A stretch of DNA of 64,000 nucleotides from Neofusicoccum parvum (Eukaryota; Ascomycota; Dothideomycetes; Botryosphaeriales; Botryosphaeriaceae): the NCBI GenBank assembly GCA_020912385.1, contig CP087207.1, forward strand, positions 1,240,001 to 1,304,000, read 5' to 3'. This document shows, in pieces, positions 10,166 to 20,812 of this stretch; within the stretch, counting starts at the first letter, position 1, and every line of letters begins with the position of its first letter. A model generated the notes under the pieces. That model saw only the letters and a list, made by a program, of their open reading frames with translations. It did not search any database and was not told the origin of the DNA. Both the position numbers and the translations under genes were made by a program.

Positions 10166-11649
10166 CTACACCTTCTTCTTCAAGAAGAGGGTCTGCACGT
10201 TGCAGTACGCCTTCAGGCCGCCAACACCCCACTCGTAGCCGAGACCACTCTCCTTGTGGCCACCGAACGGCGCGTTCGGGTCGAGCTCCAGATGGGTGTT
10301 GATCCACACGCTGCCCGAGTCGATCTGGCGGGCGATGCGCTCGGCCTGGTCGAGGTCGTTGCTCCACACGCTGGCGCCGAGACCCATCTTGGTGTTGTTG
10401 GCGCGCTGGATGACCTCGCTCTCGTCGCTCCACTTGAGCAGCGGCACGATGGGGCCGAAGGGCTCCTCAGTGGCGATGCGCGATGTCTCGGCCGGGTTGT
10501 CGATGATGGTGGGGGTGATGAAGTAGCCGTCCTTGCGGTCGTTGGCGCCGCCCACGGCAACCTTGAGGTTGTCCTTCGCCACGTCGGTGAAGAAGCCCTT
10601 GACGCGCTCGTACTGCATGGCGTTCTGCACCGGGCCGAGGAAGGTGTTGGGCTCGGCGCCGTTGCCGAGGACGAGCGTCTTGGTGTACTCGACGCATGCC
10701 TTGAGGAACTCGTCGTAGATCTTCTCGTGCACGTAGATACGCTTGATGGCCAGGCAGATCTGGCCCGAGTTGAGGAAGGCGAGGGTAGCGACCTTGGGGG
10801 CGGTGGCGGCGATGTCGACGTTCTCGCACACAATGGCAGGGTCCTTGCCGCCCAGCTCGAGGGTCACGCGCTTGAGCGTCTTGGAGGCCGACTCCATGAC
10901 CTTCTTGCCGGTGGCAGTCGAGCCGGTGAAGGAGATCTTGGCCGGGCCCGGGTGGGCGGTGAGCCACGGGCCCAGGCTGTCATCGCCAGACAGCGCCTGG
11001 ATGACGCCGGGAGGGAAGAAGTGGTTGGCCAGCTCGACCATCTTCAGGTCGCAGTACGGCGTGAAGGGCGACGGCTTGACGATGATGGGGTTGCCGGTCA
11101 TCAGCGCAGGGCCGATCTTGCCGCACGCCAGCACGATGGGGAAGTTCCACGGCACAATGCCGACGACGACACCCAGGGGCGTGTAGCGGATGATTGTCCT
11201 CTTCTCGTCGTCCTCAACAACGTTCTCCTCCTTGAGCTCCATGTTGGCGAATGTGTGCAGGTACACGCCGGCGGTCTCGATCTCGTTCAGGGCCATGGGA
11301 ATCTGCGGATCCAGTCAGCGCGCGTGCTCGGGGAGGAGAGGGGGCTCTGGCATACCGGCTTGCCCTGCTCTTTGGTGAGCAGCTTGGCGAACTCGTCCTT
11401 GTGGGCCATGAAGGCGTCGGCGAAGGCAGCGACGGCCTTCTTGCGCTCCTCCCAGGTGGTCTTCTTCCAGCTCTTGAAAGCCTCCTGGGCAGCCTCTACT
11501 GCGTCGTCGACGTCCTTCGGGGTTGCGACCGGGACATCGTACAGCGGCTCAAGGGTGGCCGGGTTGATGCCCTGGCGCACCTTGTCGGTGGTGGTCTGCT
11601 TGCCATTGATGGTGTTGGTGAACTTGGTGAAGTCCAGCGAGGGAGCCAT
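10166..11649 (-). CDS. NAD(P)+-dependent aldehyde dehydrogenase
   Basis: Two exons, 11649-11356 and 11302-10166, give 476 residues; the intron 11303-11355 is 53 nt (GTATGC...CGCAG, branch GCTGAC). Aldehyde dehydrogenase superfamily hallmarks are all present: PWNFP with the oxyanion Asn near residue 151, the FTGST nucleotide-binding glycine region near 223, the general-base Glu in LELGGKD near 247, the nucleophile Cys in NSGQICLA near 281, and EEPFGPIVP further on. The length is normal for a soluble class 1/2-like enzyme. No mitochondrial presequence or peroxisomal signal is evident (C-terminus LKKKV), so a cytosolic location is inferred. Substrate cannot be read from sequence. Coding DNA is strongly GC-rich at third positions, which creates long spurious frames on the opposite strand. 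Confidence 0.95.
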
Positions 11650-13430
11650 GATTGCGGGGCGGTGAGGGGGGGAGGGAACTGGAACTGGGGTATCTGAGCG
11701 GTCCAGAGGTGGGATAAAACGGCGCCATGGTGATAGCGCACCGCGGGGTTCTTATAGAGGCGGCGCACCACGCGAAGGAAGCGCAATTACACCGGTAGCC
11801 GCGCCTCGACCTCGGGTCAGAGCGGCTATGGTGGGGCACAAGTGGCAGGGTGGCAGCAGGCTTGGGCCGGAAGGGGCAAGCTAAAATGGTGGTAGTCTGA
11901 GAGGAGGACTTGCTGCGGCGCGGGGCCAACGTGGGCCTCGAAGGGGCGGCCAGGTCCCTGCGGGGTACGTAGATCTGATACCCCAAGGTGCCGCCAAGCA
12001 GATGCGCGCCCAATCAGGGGCGCCGCCTAGTCAGTTTGCGCGCGAACTCCGGGGATTACGCTGCGTCACCGCGGCCGCGGCTGCCCAAATGCCGTAAGAA
12101 CTGCGGCGCTGCGCTGCATCCCGTCGCAGGCTCGCGGCAGTCGAGGCGGGCACCGCGGTGCGCTGCTTACACAACGACGGCGGACGCTGCTCCGTATAGT
12201 AATCACTGCTCGCTGCCGCATGCGGAATGTGCTGGTGCTGCTATAGCGTCGAGGCCGTTGGACTAGATGCGAATCCTTCCCAGATTGTGTCGCACAGGAG
12301 GCGTGTGTAATCGATCTAAAAACCTCCGCGCTGCTAAGCAGCCACCGTGGCGGCCGCGAAGACGCTGGATTCGCCGCACCTCTCTGCGCCCATCGCCTCC
12401 GCGTGGATCCGCCAGCAACTGCTGCAACAGGCAATATCTCGAGGCCCACGGCCACTGCCACCGCGGCCGGCTGCCGTGCAAGGCCTCCCCAGCGGATTAC
12501 TACTCCTGCTTCCGTTCGCCCTCGGCCCAGCAACACCAGAGAAAACAGCATGCTGTCAGGTGTGCTCTCTGACACAGAAAATCACACGCCGAGCCCGCGG
12601 TGTCCGCATGAAGAGACCTCCAACGGCCCGTTGTTGCGGCTCCGGACGCGTCGAGGCTCCGTTCCTTTGGCGCGAGGCGCATGCGAGTCAAGTCGCGCTG
12701 CGGTTCGCCTCGCTGATGCGCCAGAACTGGAAGCGTGCTCCACTCTGCGACCCGCAATAGATATCAGAAAACGGTGACAGGCATCTGCGCTCCCTAGCTC
12801 CGGCAGTCCGCCTCAACCAACAAATCCGCACACCCGCGCCGCAAGAGTCGCAAGTCAACGGGCTCGCGTGGAGGCGCATGTGTGCAGCTTTCTCGTCCCA
12901 GTCTTCGAAAAACAACATCATTTCCATTGTTTCTTGCTGTCCGGCTGGCCCGCCCTCGCTGGCTTCTCCACCTGGGGCCCCGCTTCTTCCTCATGCATGT
13001 GAATTCTCTTTTGGTGCGCCCCTCAACACCATAACCCACCTCATCATCAACGCCTCCGCCCCTCGTCGTAAGCGATGCGGCGCATTGCGACTGGCGGGCA
13101 CCAACCATGCGACCGACCCAGTCTTCGACCACGGGACGATCCCCGAATGGTGAATGCCTCCCAGCCTCGACCGTGGGTCCTCCCGCCAAGATGACAAACG
13201 ACACTCCACCTCTTATCAACCCGTCATCCTTCGCTGCCTCAAAGCGTGCATGCTGCGCGGTGTCGTTGAGGAAAGCCAATGGATCAGCCCCACCTCTTTC
13301 TCCCTCCCTCTCTCATTTCTCCATCAGCAGCTCGTAATCACGACGCCAGAGCAGCACCGTCTCACCAGCCACCTGCCCCGTCCCTCTCTTGAATTGCGCT
13401 GTTTTCCTCTGCAGCCGCCCACTCTCGCAC
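11650..13430. other. Intergenic, GC-rich, no supported gene
   Basis: Contains the promoter of the aldehyde dehydrogenase (from 11650 rightwards) and, at the other end, the 3' flank of the NTF2-like gene. Several long frames overlap on both strands in the GC-rich part (12.0-12.8 kb), but they are mutually exclusive and without domains. A pyrimidine-rich stretch lies near 13300-13440. Confidence 0.5.
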
Positions 13431-13973
13431 TCACGAGGCCGGCCGGCCCCCATCCATCGTCTCGGGCAAGAACTCAACGGTGCGCGCGCCCGCGTCCAGG
13501 AACTCCTTCCACATGACGACGCGCGTGCCGGTCTCGTCGAACGTCAGCGACCACACCATGTCGCACACGTACTTGCCGGCCACCGTGTCCGCGCGGGCCG
13601 TCAGCCACAGGCACACCTTGCGCGAGGGCACGTCGTCGACGACCTCCCGCACGTCCAGGCAGTAGTGCCTGAACACGGCGCGGTACATGTTGAGGGTGCG
13701 CTGGAAGGCGTGGGCGTCCTGCGGCGGCTGGTTCAGGCTGGCGGGCAGCACCTCGCGCAGGAAGCCGGGCGCGCGGAACGAGGCGACGGTCTGCGCGTCG
13801 ATGTTGTTGCGGTTGAAGGCGGCGACGATCTCGAGCGCCGACGCGCGCTGCCGGCTGGGCGGCTGGTCGCCGTTCCCGGCGCTGCTCCCGCTGCCGCTGC
13901 TGCTGCCGCGGCTGCTGTCGTACCGGTCCGACACCAGGCTCCACGGATTCCGCTTCGAGGACGGTGGCGCCAT
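13431..13973 (-). CDS. NTF2/SnoaL-like fold protein, function unknown
   Basis: Single exon, 180 residues. The first 35 residues are Ser/Gly-rich and likely disordered (a run of Ser-Gly after RYDSSRG). From about residue 43 the pattern fits the NTF2-like superfamily in its SnoaL-like form: an N-terminal helix (ALEIVAAFNRNNID), a loop with PGFLREVLPASL, a helix with a YR...FRHYCLDV stretch, then alternating strands (KVCLWLTARADT, KYVCDMVWSLTFDETG, RVVMWKEFLD). Such domains serve as small-molecule isomerases/cyclases or as binding modules, so no reaction can be assigned. Strand and start are supported by the fold pattern; the long opposite-strand frames over this region are by-products of GC-rich codons. 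Confidence 0.7.
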   Translation of the reverse strand: MAPPSSKRNPWSLVSDRYDSSRGSSSGSGSSAGNGDQPPSRQRASALEIVAAFNRNNIDAQTVASFRAPGFLREVLPASLNQPPQDAHAFQRTLNMYRAVFRHYCLDVREVVDDVPSRKVCLWLTARADTVAGKYVCDMVWSLTFDETGTRVVMWKEFLDAGARTVEFLPETMDGGRPAS

Positions 13974-16549
13974 GGCGTCGCTGCTGCTGCGCGGCTACCG
14001 GCGGGTCTGGGAGCAGGCTCGAGGGCTGGTGGTGGTGAAACTCGCTTGATGTTGGCAGGCGCAGGGGAATGCGCAGCGGACCGGTCGGGAGCGACGCTGA
14101 GTGGGCGGGCGGATTGCGCGCAGGGGAGAGTGGCGGCCGGAAAGTTTGCTCTGATTTGCCTATGCCGCGCGATGCATGCAATAATGCGCAGAACCGCAGA
14201 GCGCAAGAGTCAGGGCGATGCCGGCGGGCGGCAGGGGTCCGTCGGCGAAAAAAGAAGCGAGAGCCCAGGGACGTGGTTGCGGCGTCAGGAACGCGCACTG
14301 AAGGTTTGGCGACGGGGAGCAAGAGTGACAGGTCTCAGCAGGCGGCCGAAGCCAAAAAGCAAGGCGGGCGGGCGCAGAAAGAGGCCGCTGGCGAGGCTGG
14401 CAGCATCCGACCGGGACAGAGGCACGGCAGCGCAGCAGGCGGAAGCGGACCGCGCGCTGATATATGGCGGCGCCAGCTGGGGCGCCGGTGGCCGGCAGCA
14501 CTGGCGTGGTGTGGATGCCGGCGCCATCGTCGTCGCTGGAAATTTCGGAGGCGGATAGCAAACGCGCCGTGTCGACGGGCAGCCGGCGCCGTGGGCGCCA
14601 GGAGGGACAAGCTCGCGAGCGCGGGTCGGCTGCAATCCATGCGCCAGCTGCCTGCCAACCTCCAGCGTCCAGCTCGCGGCCACAGTGACAGCATCACGCG
14701 CGCTTGCCAAGGTGGACGTCGCCGATCACCACCGGCCAGCCGCACCCTGACGCACGCCGTCGCGGGAGCGGCAGCACTTGATAGGGTTAAGTAGCGGCGT
14801 TCGAAGCTTCTGGCGTCTCTTCCCTGCTTCTAGCCCGTCCTCGCAGAGCCCGGCGATCTGTGCCCATCCTGGCAATATCCCAAGCTTTCACCGCCATCAA
14901 GACGCGCCGGCATGCCCAGCGTTCCAATGCTTCTGATATACGACTGTGGAGACCCGGCCCATCTGCGCACACCGCGCGGTCGTGTCCCAGACGCAGCGAG
15001 ACGCAGTGTGGACGAGGGCGGCGGACGCGTCGCAGAGCAGGGCTGCGCCGAAGGACGTTCCGCTCCCTCCGCAGAGAGGCCATCATGCACCGCATGGGCA
15101 GCGGCCACGTAGCCGGCGACGAGAGGAGTGGAGAACGTCTTCTTGCTCGACCCTGACGATCCCGGAATTAGTGGGCAGCTAGTCTCGGTCGAGAAGTACC
15201 TCCTTGCTCTTGGTCTTCATGTCAAATTTCACGGAGGTCAGCTGGCAGCCAAAGTCCGGACAGGGCGACGCATTGCCGTCTTCCACCATGGGCGTGGGCC
15301 CTGCTGTGACGATAGGCATTTACCCGGAGAGCCCCTGTGCTGGGGACGGCGTTAGCATTTGCTGGAACCACAGCCTGTCCGGATCGAGTCGGCAGAGGCA
15401 TCTGGACGGCGACCCGCCAGGCCGCGTTGGTAGCGTGATGTGGCATGGGCAGCGCATTTGCTCAGTTTCGTCCGGCGAGCCTGCATGACAGCCCCAGCCG
15501 TAGCTAAGTTTCGATGTGACCAAAACTGTTGCTGCTTGAAAAGGGAAGTTGATCGCTGCCCTGGCCAATCAGCACCCGCTGCATGCCACCACCGGCTCTC
15601 TGTGGCTTACCGCGCTTGCGTTGATCCTCAACTGCTGGCCCGTCCTAAAACAAGCAAGCGGTGGCGGGCTGTTGGATGCGGCGGCAGCAGAGCTCAGCCG
15701 CAGCTGGGAGAACGGAGTGGGCGCATCGAGAGCCAGGTCGCGGGGAGGGTTGGCGGAGAGAAGGAGCGACAGCCGCCAGCTGGTGGCCGCGCATTCTGTT
15801 TTCTCTTGCCGGCCACCAGCACCGGCACCGGCGCCGGCACGTCAGCATTCTCGGTACGAGGCAGACGGCTCGCTTGCAGCGATGCGTCGTACGAGCGCCT
15901 GAGGAACCCTCCTCACCCACCGCATCGCTTCCGGGGGATTCTCGCCAAAAGCTCGTGCTCGCAAAGACCCTGCGGGCTGCGTGGTGGAGGATCCGCTCCG
16001 AGTCCCATTCAAACTCCACATCAGTCCCGCGCCGCCGAGCCGCTGAGCCGTCCCCGGGATTCCTGTTTTCTTTTTCCACGAGGAGAAAAATATTTCGTCT
16101 CTGCGCTAGGATCGCCGGAGATTTCGAACTGCTTATTGAGTGGAGTGATCCACTTTCTCTCTCCGAAAGCTGTTGTGCCGTTTCTACCCTACGCAATCCA
16201 TATCACTCCACCGGAGCCTTACGCCTTAGCCCTACCATCTCGACATCACTCCACCAAACCAGTCATCCACCCCGATCGGGCAATCCACTATCTAGCCACG
16301 CCGCAATCCATCTACCCATTCTCCACGTGGAATCTCGGAACCTCCCAACAGGCCCGAAAATCTTTCCCATCGGAACCAGCCGGCCGGAGGGCGAACGAAG
16401 AAAAAAAAAATCCTCCTGACGCCATCCTCTCATCCCCTCTCTCACCACCACACCCCAAAGCAGGAAAGAAAAGAAAAATTCTACCTCCCATGACACAATC
16501 CCCCATCGGAGCCTCCCACCGCCCGCATTGGCCCCCAGCCGTCCCGCTC
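13974..16549. other. Intergenic, 2.6 kb, no supported gene
   Basis: Very GC-rich between 14.0 and 15.1 kb with many overlapping frames on both strands, none domain-like. From about 16.0 kb the sequence becomes pyrimidine-rich with A tracts (16400-16410). It would include the promoter of the NTF2-like gene on the left and the 3' flank of the secreted-protein gene on the right. I see no further features. Confidence 0.45.
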
Positions 16550-17572
16550 TCACCACGCCGCGACGCCCGCATCCCCGCTCTCGTACCCCTCAGGCACCAT
16601 CGGCGCGCGCGTGAAGTACGGCTGCGTGACGCGCTCCGCGTAGCCGACGTCGTCGACGCACATGCCGCCGCCGTCCGGCCCCACGTGCGGGCAGTGCACG
16701 TCCGGCCGCAGCGGCACCATGTTCTCGTGCACCATGCGGCACAGCAGCGTGTCGCCGCCCAGCTCGTAGCTGGCGCCGAAGCGCTTGTCGGCCGTCAGCG
16801 TGCGGAAGCACGCGTCGAAGTGCGCGTACTGCGTGTTGGCCCCGGTGCAGTGCTGCTGCGTGGTTGTGCAGATGGACGTGGCGAGCGCGGTGGTGAGCAG
16901 GCTGAGCGTGGCGGATGGGGAGGTCGTGTTGAAGATGGGCCCCGCGGCGGCGACGGTGGCGTCGAGGAGGTTGGCGAACCAGCGGTAGGTGGCATCGTAT
17001 TGCCAGCTGCGGGAGAGGTGAGCTTGTTGTAGGGGGTGGGGGTCGCGGTGGAGAGGTACGTACATCTGCCCGTCTTTGTTCCAGGTGATCCAGGAGTCTA
17101 TCTCGACGGGGAAAGTGCCCATGAATTCGTTCTTGAAGTAGACGACGGTGGCTGCAGACGAAATGTCCTGGGTGCCGGCGAAGTGGATGATCTCGTACGA
17201 CACGGGTTGGCCGAGGATAGTCACGCCTGAGTGGTTCTTAAGGTTGGCGAATAGGCCGAAGAGGTACTCGGTGTTGAGCTCCTGGCCGTCAAACGTGCGG
17301 CTCACATCGACGCGGCCCAGGCAGTCCGGAGCGAGGAGGGTACTATTGATACTGGCCGACTGCTCCGTGCTATTGTTGACAAAGTTGTCCCAGAAGCGGA
17401 CCTGGAGCTTCCAGAGCTCGTCTAGAGTGAAGTTGGCGCGGACGCCATCGCCACTAGCCGTGAAATTATGTTCGTCATATGATTGACGCGGGGTGCGATG
17501 TGAGGCGCCGTGAGCGGCGCTGACGAGGACTCCCACAATGGCTGGAAGGGTGAGGAGAAGCGAAGACCACAT
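16550..17572 (-). CDS. Secreted fungal protein, Cys-containing, function unknown
   Basis: Two exons, 17572-17064 and 17006-16550, give 321 residues. A signal peptide is clear: MWSSLLLTLPAIVGVLVSAAHG with cleavage expected near residue 22-23. Several N-glycosylation sequons follow (NFT, NNS, NST, NHS, NTT). The C-terminal half holds a Cys-rich conserved block: SICTTTQQHC, HFDACF, then DTLLCRMVHENM, VHCPHVGPDGGGMCVDD. The central GQIWQYDATYRWF and the strands before it suggest an NTF2/SnoaL-like fold (inference). The 57-nt intron (17007-17063; GTACGT...CGCAG) is a multiple of three without stops, so the unspliced frame also stays open; removing it restores a continuous GQIWQYD segment. It is probably an extracellular or cell-wall protein, known as a conserved hypothetical family in ascomycetes. 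Confidence 0.8.
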   Translation of the reverse strand: MWSSLLLTLPAIVGVLVSAAHGASHRTPRQSYDEHNFTASGDGVRANFTLDELWKLQVRFWDNFVNNSTEQSASINSTLLAPDCLGRVDVSRTFDGQELNTEYLFGLFANLKNHSGVTILGQPVSYEIIHFAGTQDISSAATVVYFKNEFMGTFPVEIDSWITWNKDGQMYVPLHRDPHPLQQAHLSRSWQYDATYRWFANLLDATVAAAGPIFNTTSPSATLSLLTTALATSICTTTQQHCTGANTQYAHFDACFRTLTADKRFGASYELGGDTLLCRMVHENMVPLRPDVHCPHVGPDGGGMCVDDVGYAERVTQPYFTRAPMVPEGYESGDAGVAAW

Positions 17573-20500
17573 CGTTGACTCTGCCCTTCTGTCGATGTCC
17601 TAAGGATTCTCCGGACTTTCCCTGTGTGGCAAGAAGCTTCGAGGTTGGTGAAATGGACCAATCAGAGCGCAGGATGAGGTTCTAGAAAAATGTGGTGGCG
17701 CCCCGAGGATGTTCCCTGGAAGCCAAAATGAGGATGGTTTATGTACTGACGCAAGAGAGCAGGGTTGATTCTGGCAACAGATCTGAAGACTGCAGGCTCA
17801 GCAGACGGGCGTGGTGAAGATGCGTTGTGCGATCATGCGCGTTGTGATCCTTGCTGAGTCGGCACCCTTCGAGATCATGCGGCACTCCTGTTCAAGCTCG
17901 ACGAACACGTAGATTCCTCTGGATGGCCGAAGAATACAAAAACCACCGTGAACAATTTATATATCTGTCAAGAGACTGTTCGTTTGCAGACGTGACTATT
18001 TTGGTGACGAAATGGGGGCTGCACGGGAGCATGCAGCTAACCACGCGAGCTGGGCCAGCGCCATGCATTGTGATCCTTCGACCTCAATCGAGGGCGAAAA
18101 CGCAGAAGAAACAGGAAAGTCGATGGAGCTGAAGGGTAAAGGAGGCGAGCCGATGAAAGCCACCAACTGGAGCAGCCCACTGGTTCTGCTCGTGGCCGTT
18201 TTCGACGGGGGAGAGCGCAGGAGGGGCCAAGAACTGCAGACGACTATTGGCAGGAGAGGAGAACGGCCTTGCAATCTAGAGCAGCCAACCAACCTGTGTG
18301 CTAGCGACAGCCGCAATCTAGCATGCTGGGAAGGATATTGTTGTTGGTAGCCACGGCGGCCTCAGGATCAAAGCAGAGCACTAAGGCAGCCTACTTACGT
18401 GTAGCGCATATGGCCCCTCAACTAAGCGAGGCGCTGCCAAAAAAAGACGCGTTCCTTGACTGCACCGGCAAGGGCGCACGAAGGGATGGACGCCGCCACT
18501 GGCCGTCGCCGAGGAGAGGGAGGACTGGACGTTGGGCCTTGGGTCGAGGGAGAGGCACACGCGTGGGCTTGCCATGTGGTTGCGGGTCATGTACAACGGC
18601 GACATTAATGGGTCCTGTAACACGGGAATTAAGTCGATCATAGGGAACCAAGGGAGAGGAAGCCGGGATTCGTCACCGGTCGCCAGGACAGCGGCCGGCA
18701 TGAAGCCGACGCCGTTCTGGCTTGATCGCCGGCATGTTCCAGTCTGAAGCGTGAGAGTGGGACCGCCGCTGGAGAGCAAATACCTGTAGATGGCGTCGTG
18801 AGAGTGCAGTCCGTTTTCACGAGCACGTCTGGCGGCGGCGGCATGGGACATCCCGGGAGGCTACTCAGGCTTGGCAACCGTCGTGCAGCGGCGATGGGGG
18901 ACGGCGGGGATCCACGGAGGGTGCCATGGGCGCTGACTTGCCGCGACCCAGGCGCGCGGAGACGACAATTTGAGACAGGAGCAGCGAACGACGGCGGCCG
19001 AATGGCGGTGAGGGGCGCCAGTGGCAACGCGCCCTCTATCGCAGACCAGCAAAAGAAACACGAGCCGGGCGGGTGCCTGCTTTGGGCGCCGCGGGCAGCA
19101 GCGACAAAGAAAGTCGAGCAGCAGCGGCGGCGGGGTGAGGTTCGGCGGCGCCGCCAGTCCAGTGTTGTACGAACCTGTCGGCGAATTTGCGCCCCACAGC
19201 ACCATAGCAGCGGCTGTTAACGCAAGGGCAGCGCCGCATCCCTGCCGCGCAGCGTCGCTAGCGACCATCATCCCCACAATTCCGCATTGCTGCCACCTCA
19301 GTCAGTCGCCTTGCTTTTCAATCCAGCGCGGCCTAGAGGGTCGCGCCTCTGCTCCAGCGCGCCCCGACGCCGTGGCGCGAGAGGCGGCAGGCACGGCGCC
19401 CAGGCACGAGAGCACCGGGCAGCCTGACGCCGACAGCTGCTCGATCCGGATATGAGAGAGCCCGAGAAGGGGCGTCGTCATCCGCCGGTTCCGGGCGAAA
19501 TCTGGGAGGATCGGGAGATGGATTACTCGCGGCATCGTGAGCAGCCCACCGGCGCGCCAGGCACGCCAGGAACACGCGCAGCGACCGCAGCCGCTCCTCC
19601 ACCCTTCTCCACGCGCCCCGCGCACGCGAGGCACCGGCGGTGTTGGAGAGCGCTGATCGAGGCGCGGCGCCTTCCCAGCTCTTGCAGAAAACTTGGGCAG
19701 GCCGCCCGGCGCGGGAGCCACCACGGCAGCTAGTGCACAAGTGCGCGCTTCGGCACGGCGAGCGCTGAGTCGTGGAGGGGCGGACAACCCCTCCCTGATG
19801 AAACAGCAGACTGTAGAGCAGCACGAATTAGGGGCGGCGCGCGGAAATAGCCCAGGAGGCGAGGCGAGGGCGGCGGCGGCGCGACAGAGGAGGAGCGCGT
19901 CCATGCAGCGCCGGCCAGGACGAGGCTCCCGACGGCGCCGCCGTGCTTTTCACTGCTGACGCCGGCGTTGCGCAGGCGGCGGAAACGGCAGGCGGCGGGC
20001 GGCGCCGCAGGCCGGGGAAGAGCGGCGCGGAGCAGCACCGCAGGGCTTGCGGGCTGCTAAAACACTCGACTGCGACCGTTGCCGAGACCTGCCAGCCGAG
20101 CCCAACGGCCACTCAATCAACCTGACGCCCCCCGGTCCAAGCTGGCGTGCATCCTGAGTCGTTGCGGCTGCGCCCTCCCCGGCCGCGCTCCCGACTGGTC
20201 GGCGAGGGCCGCCCGCTGCCACCCGAGCCCTCTGCCCACGATGGCCTGACCTCCTGCTATTTGCTTCTTCGGGCTCAAGAGAGTGGAATCTGGCGCCGCG
20301 CGGAGCTCGCATCCTCGGACAAGGATGGGCAAGGCTGAATTTTTAGCCCAAGCCGTGGCTGTCGACCCGGGGCAGCACTACTATACATTTGCGCCTCCCA
20401 GGCCGGCGCTCTGTGCCCCTCCCCTCCCATGCCGAGAAAGCCAAAAACAAACCTGACATGGTCCGCGACGCCTTAACTAAACAGGCCTGCTGCTGCGTCC

Positions 20501-20812
20501 CCCAAGCTGCTCAGGGCCCCCAACGCCAGTCTTCCTCGCGCGTCGTCATAACCGCCAGCCGCGCTGCACGCTGCCCCGAGGCCTCTGTTTCGCCCGGCCT
20601 CGGCCTCTGATGTGCTCCCACGTCTGCTGCCGCCCTGCACCTCTCTTTATACGTCGAGCCTGACCAGGCCGTTTTACGAGTTCCGCTTCTCCTTCAGGCC
20701 CTTCCAGAAAGAAAAGTTCCCACAGTCCCCATCCCACATCCGCGATCCCCCGAGTTGCGACCCACCGCGACTGCCCGATTTCTGCTAGAAGCTCCCGTTT
20801 CCAGTAACTGCC
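17573..20812. other. Intergenic, 3.2 kb, no supported gene
   Basis: The left end contains the promoter of the secreted-protein gene, the right end that of the coiled-coil gene. Between 18.8 and 20.3 kb the sequence is extremely GC-rich and all six frames have runs of open codons with Arg/Ala/Pro-rich nonsense; none shows a domain or splice-consistent gene. No RNA gene was recognised. Confidence 0.45.

Noticed and set aside
10115..11665. 516-codon plus-strand frame opposite the aldehyde dehydrogenase
   Set aside because: It is the antisense of a clear enzyme gene; no domain and atypical composition.
13389..14558. 389-codon plus-strand frame opposite the NTF2-like gene
   Set aside because: It is antisense to a gene with fold-consistent sequence and is Arg/Gly/Ala-rich, as expected for the complement of GC-rich codons.
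18798..20340. Clusters of GC-rich frames on both strands suggesting a gene
   Set aside because: No splice-consistent, domain-bearing model could be built; frames overlap in all phases.
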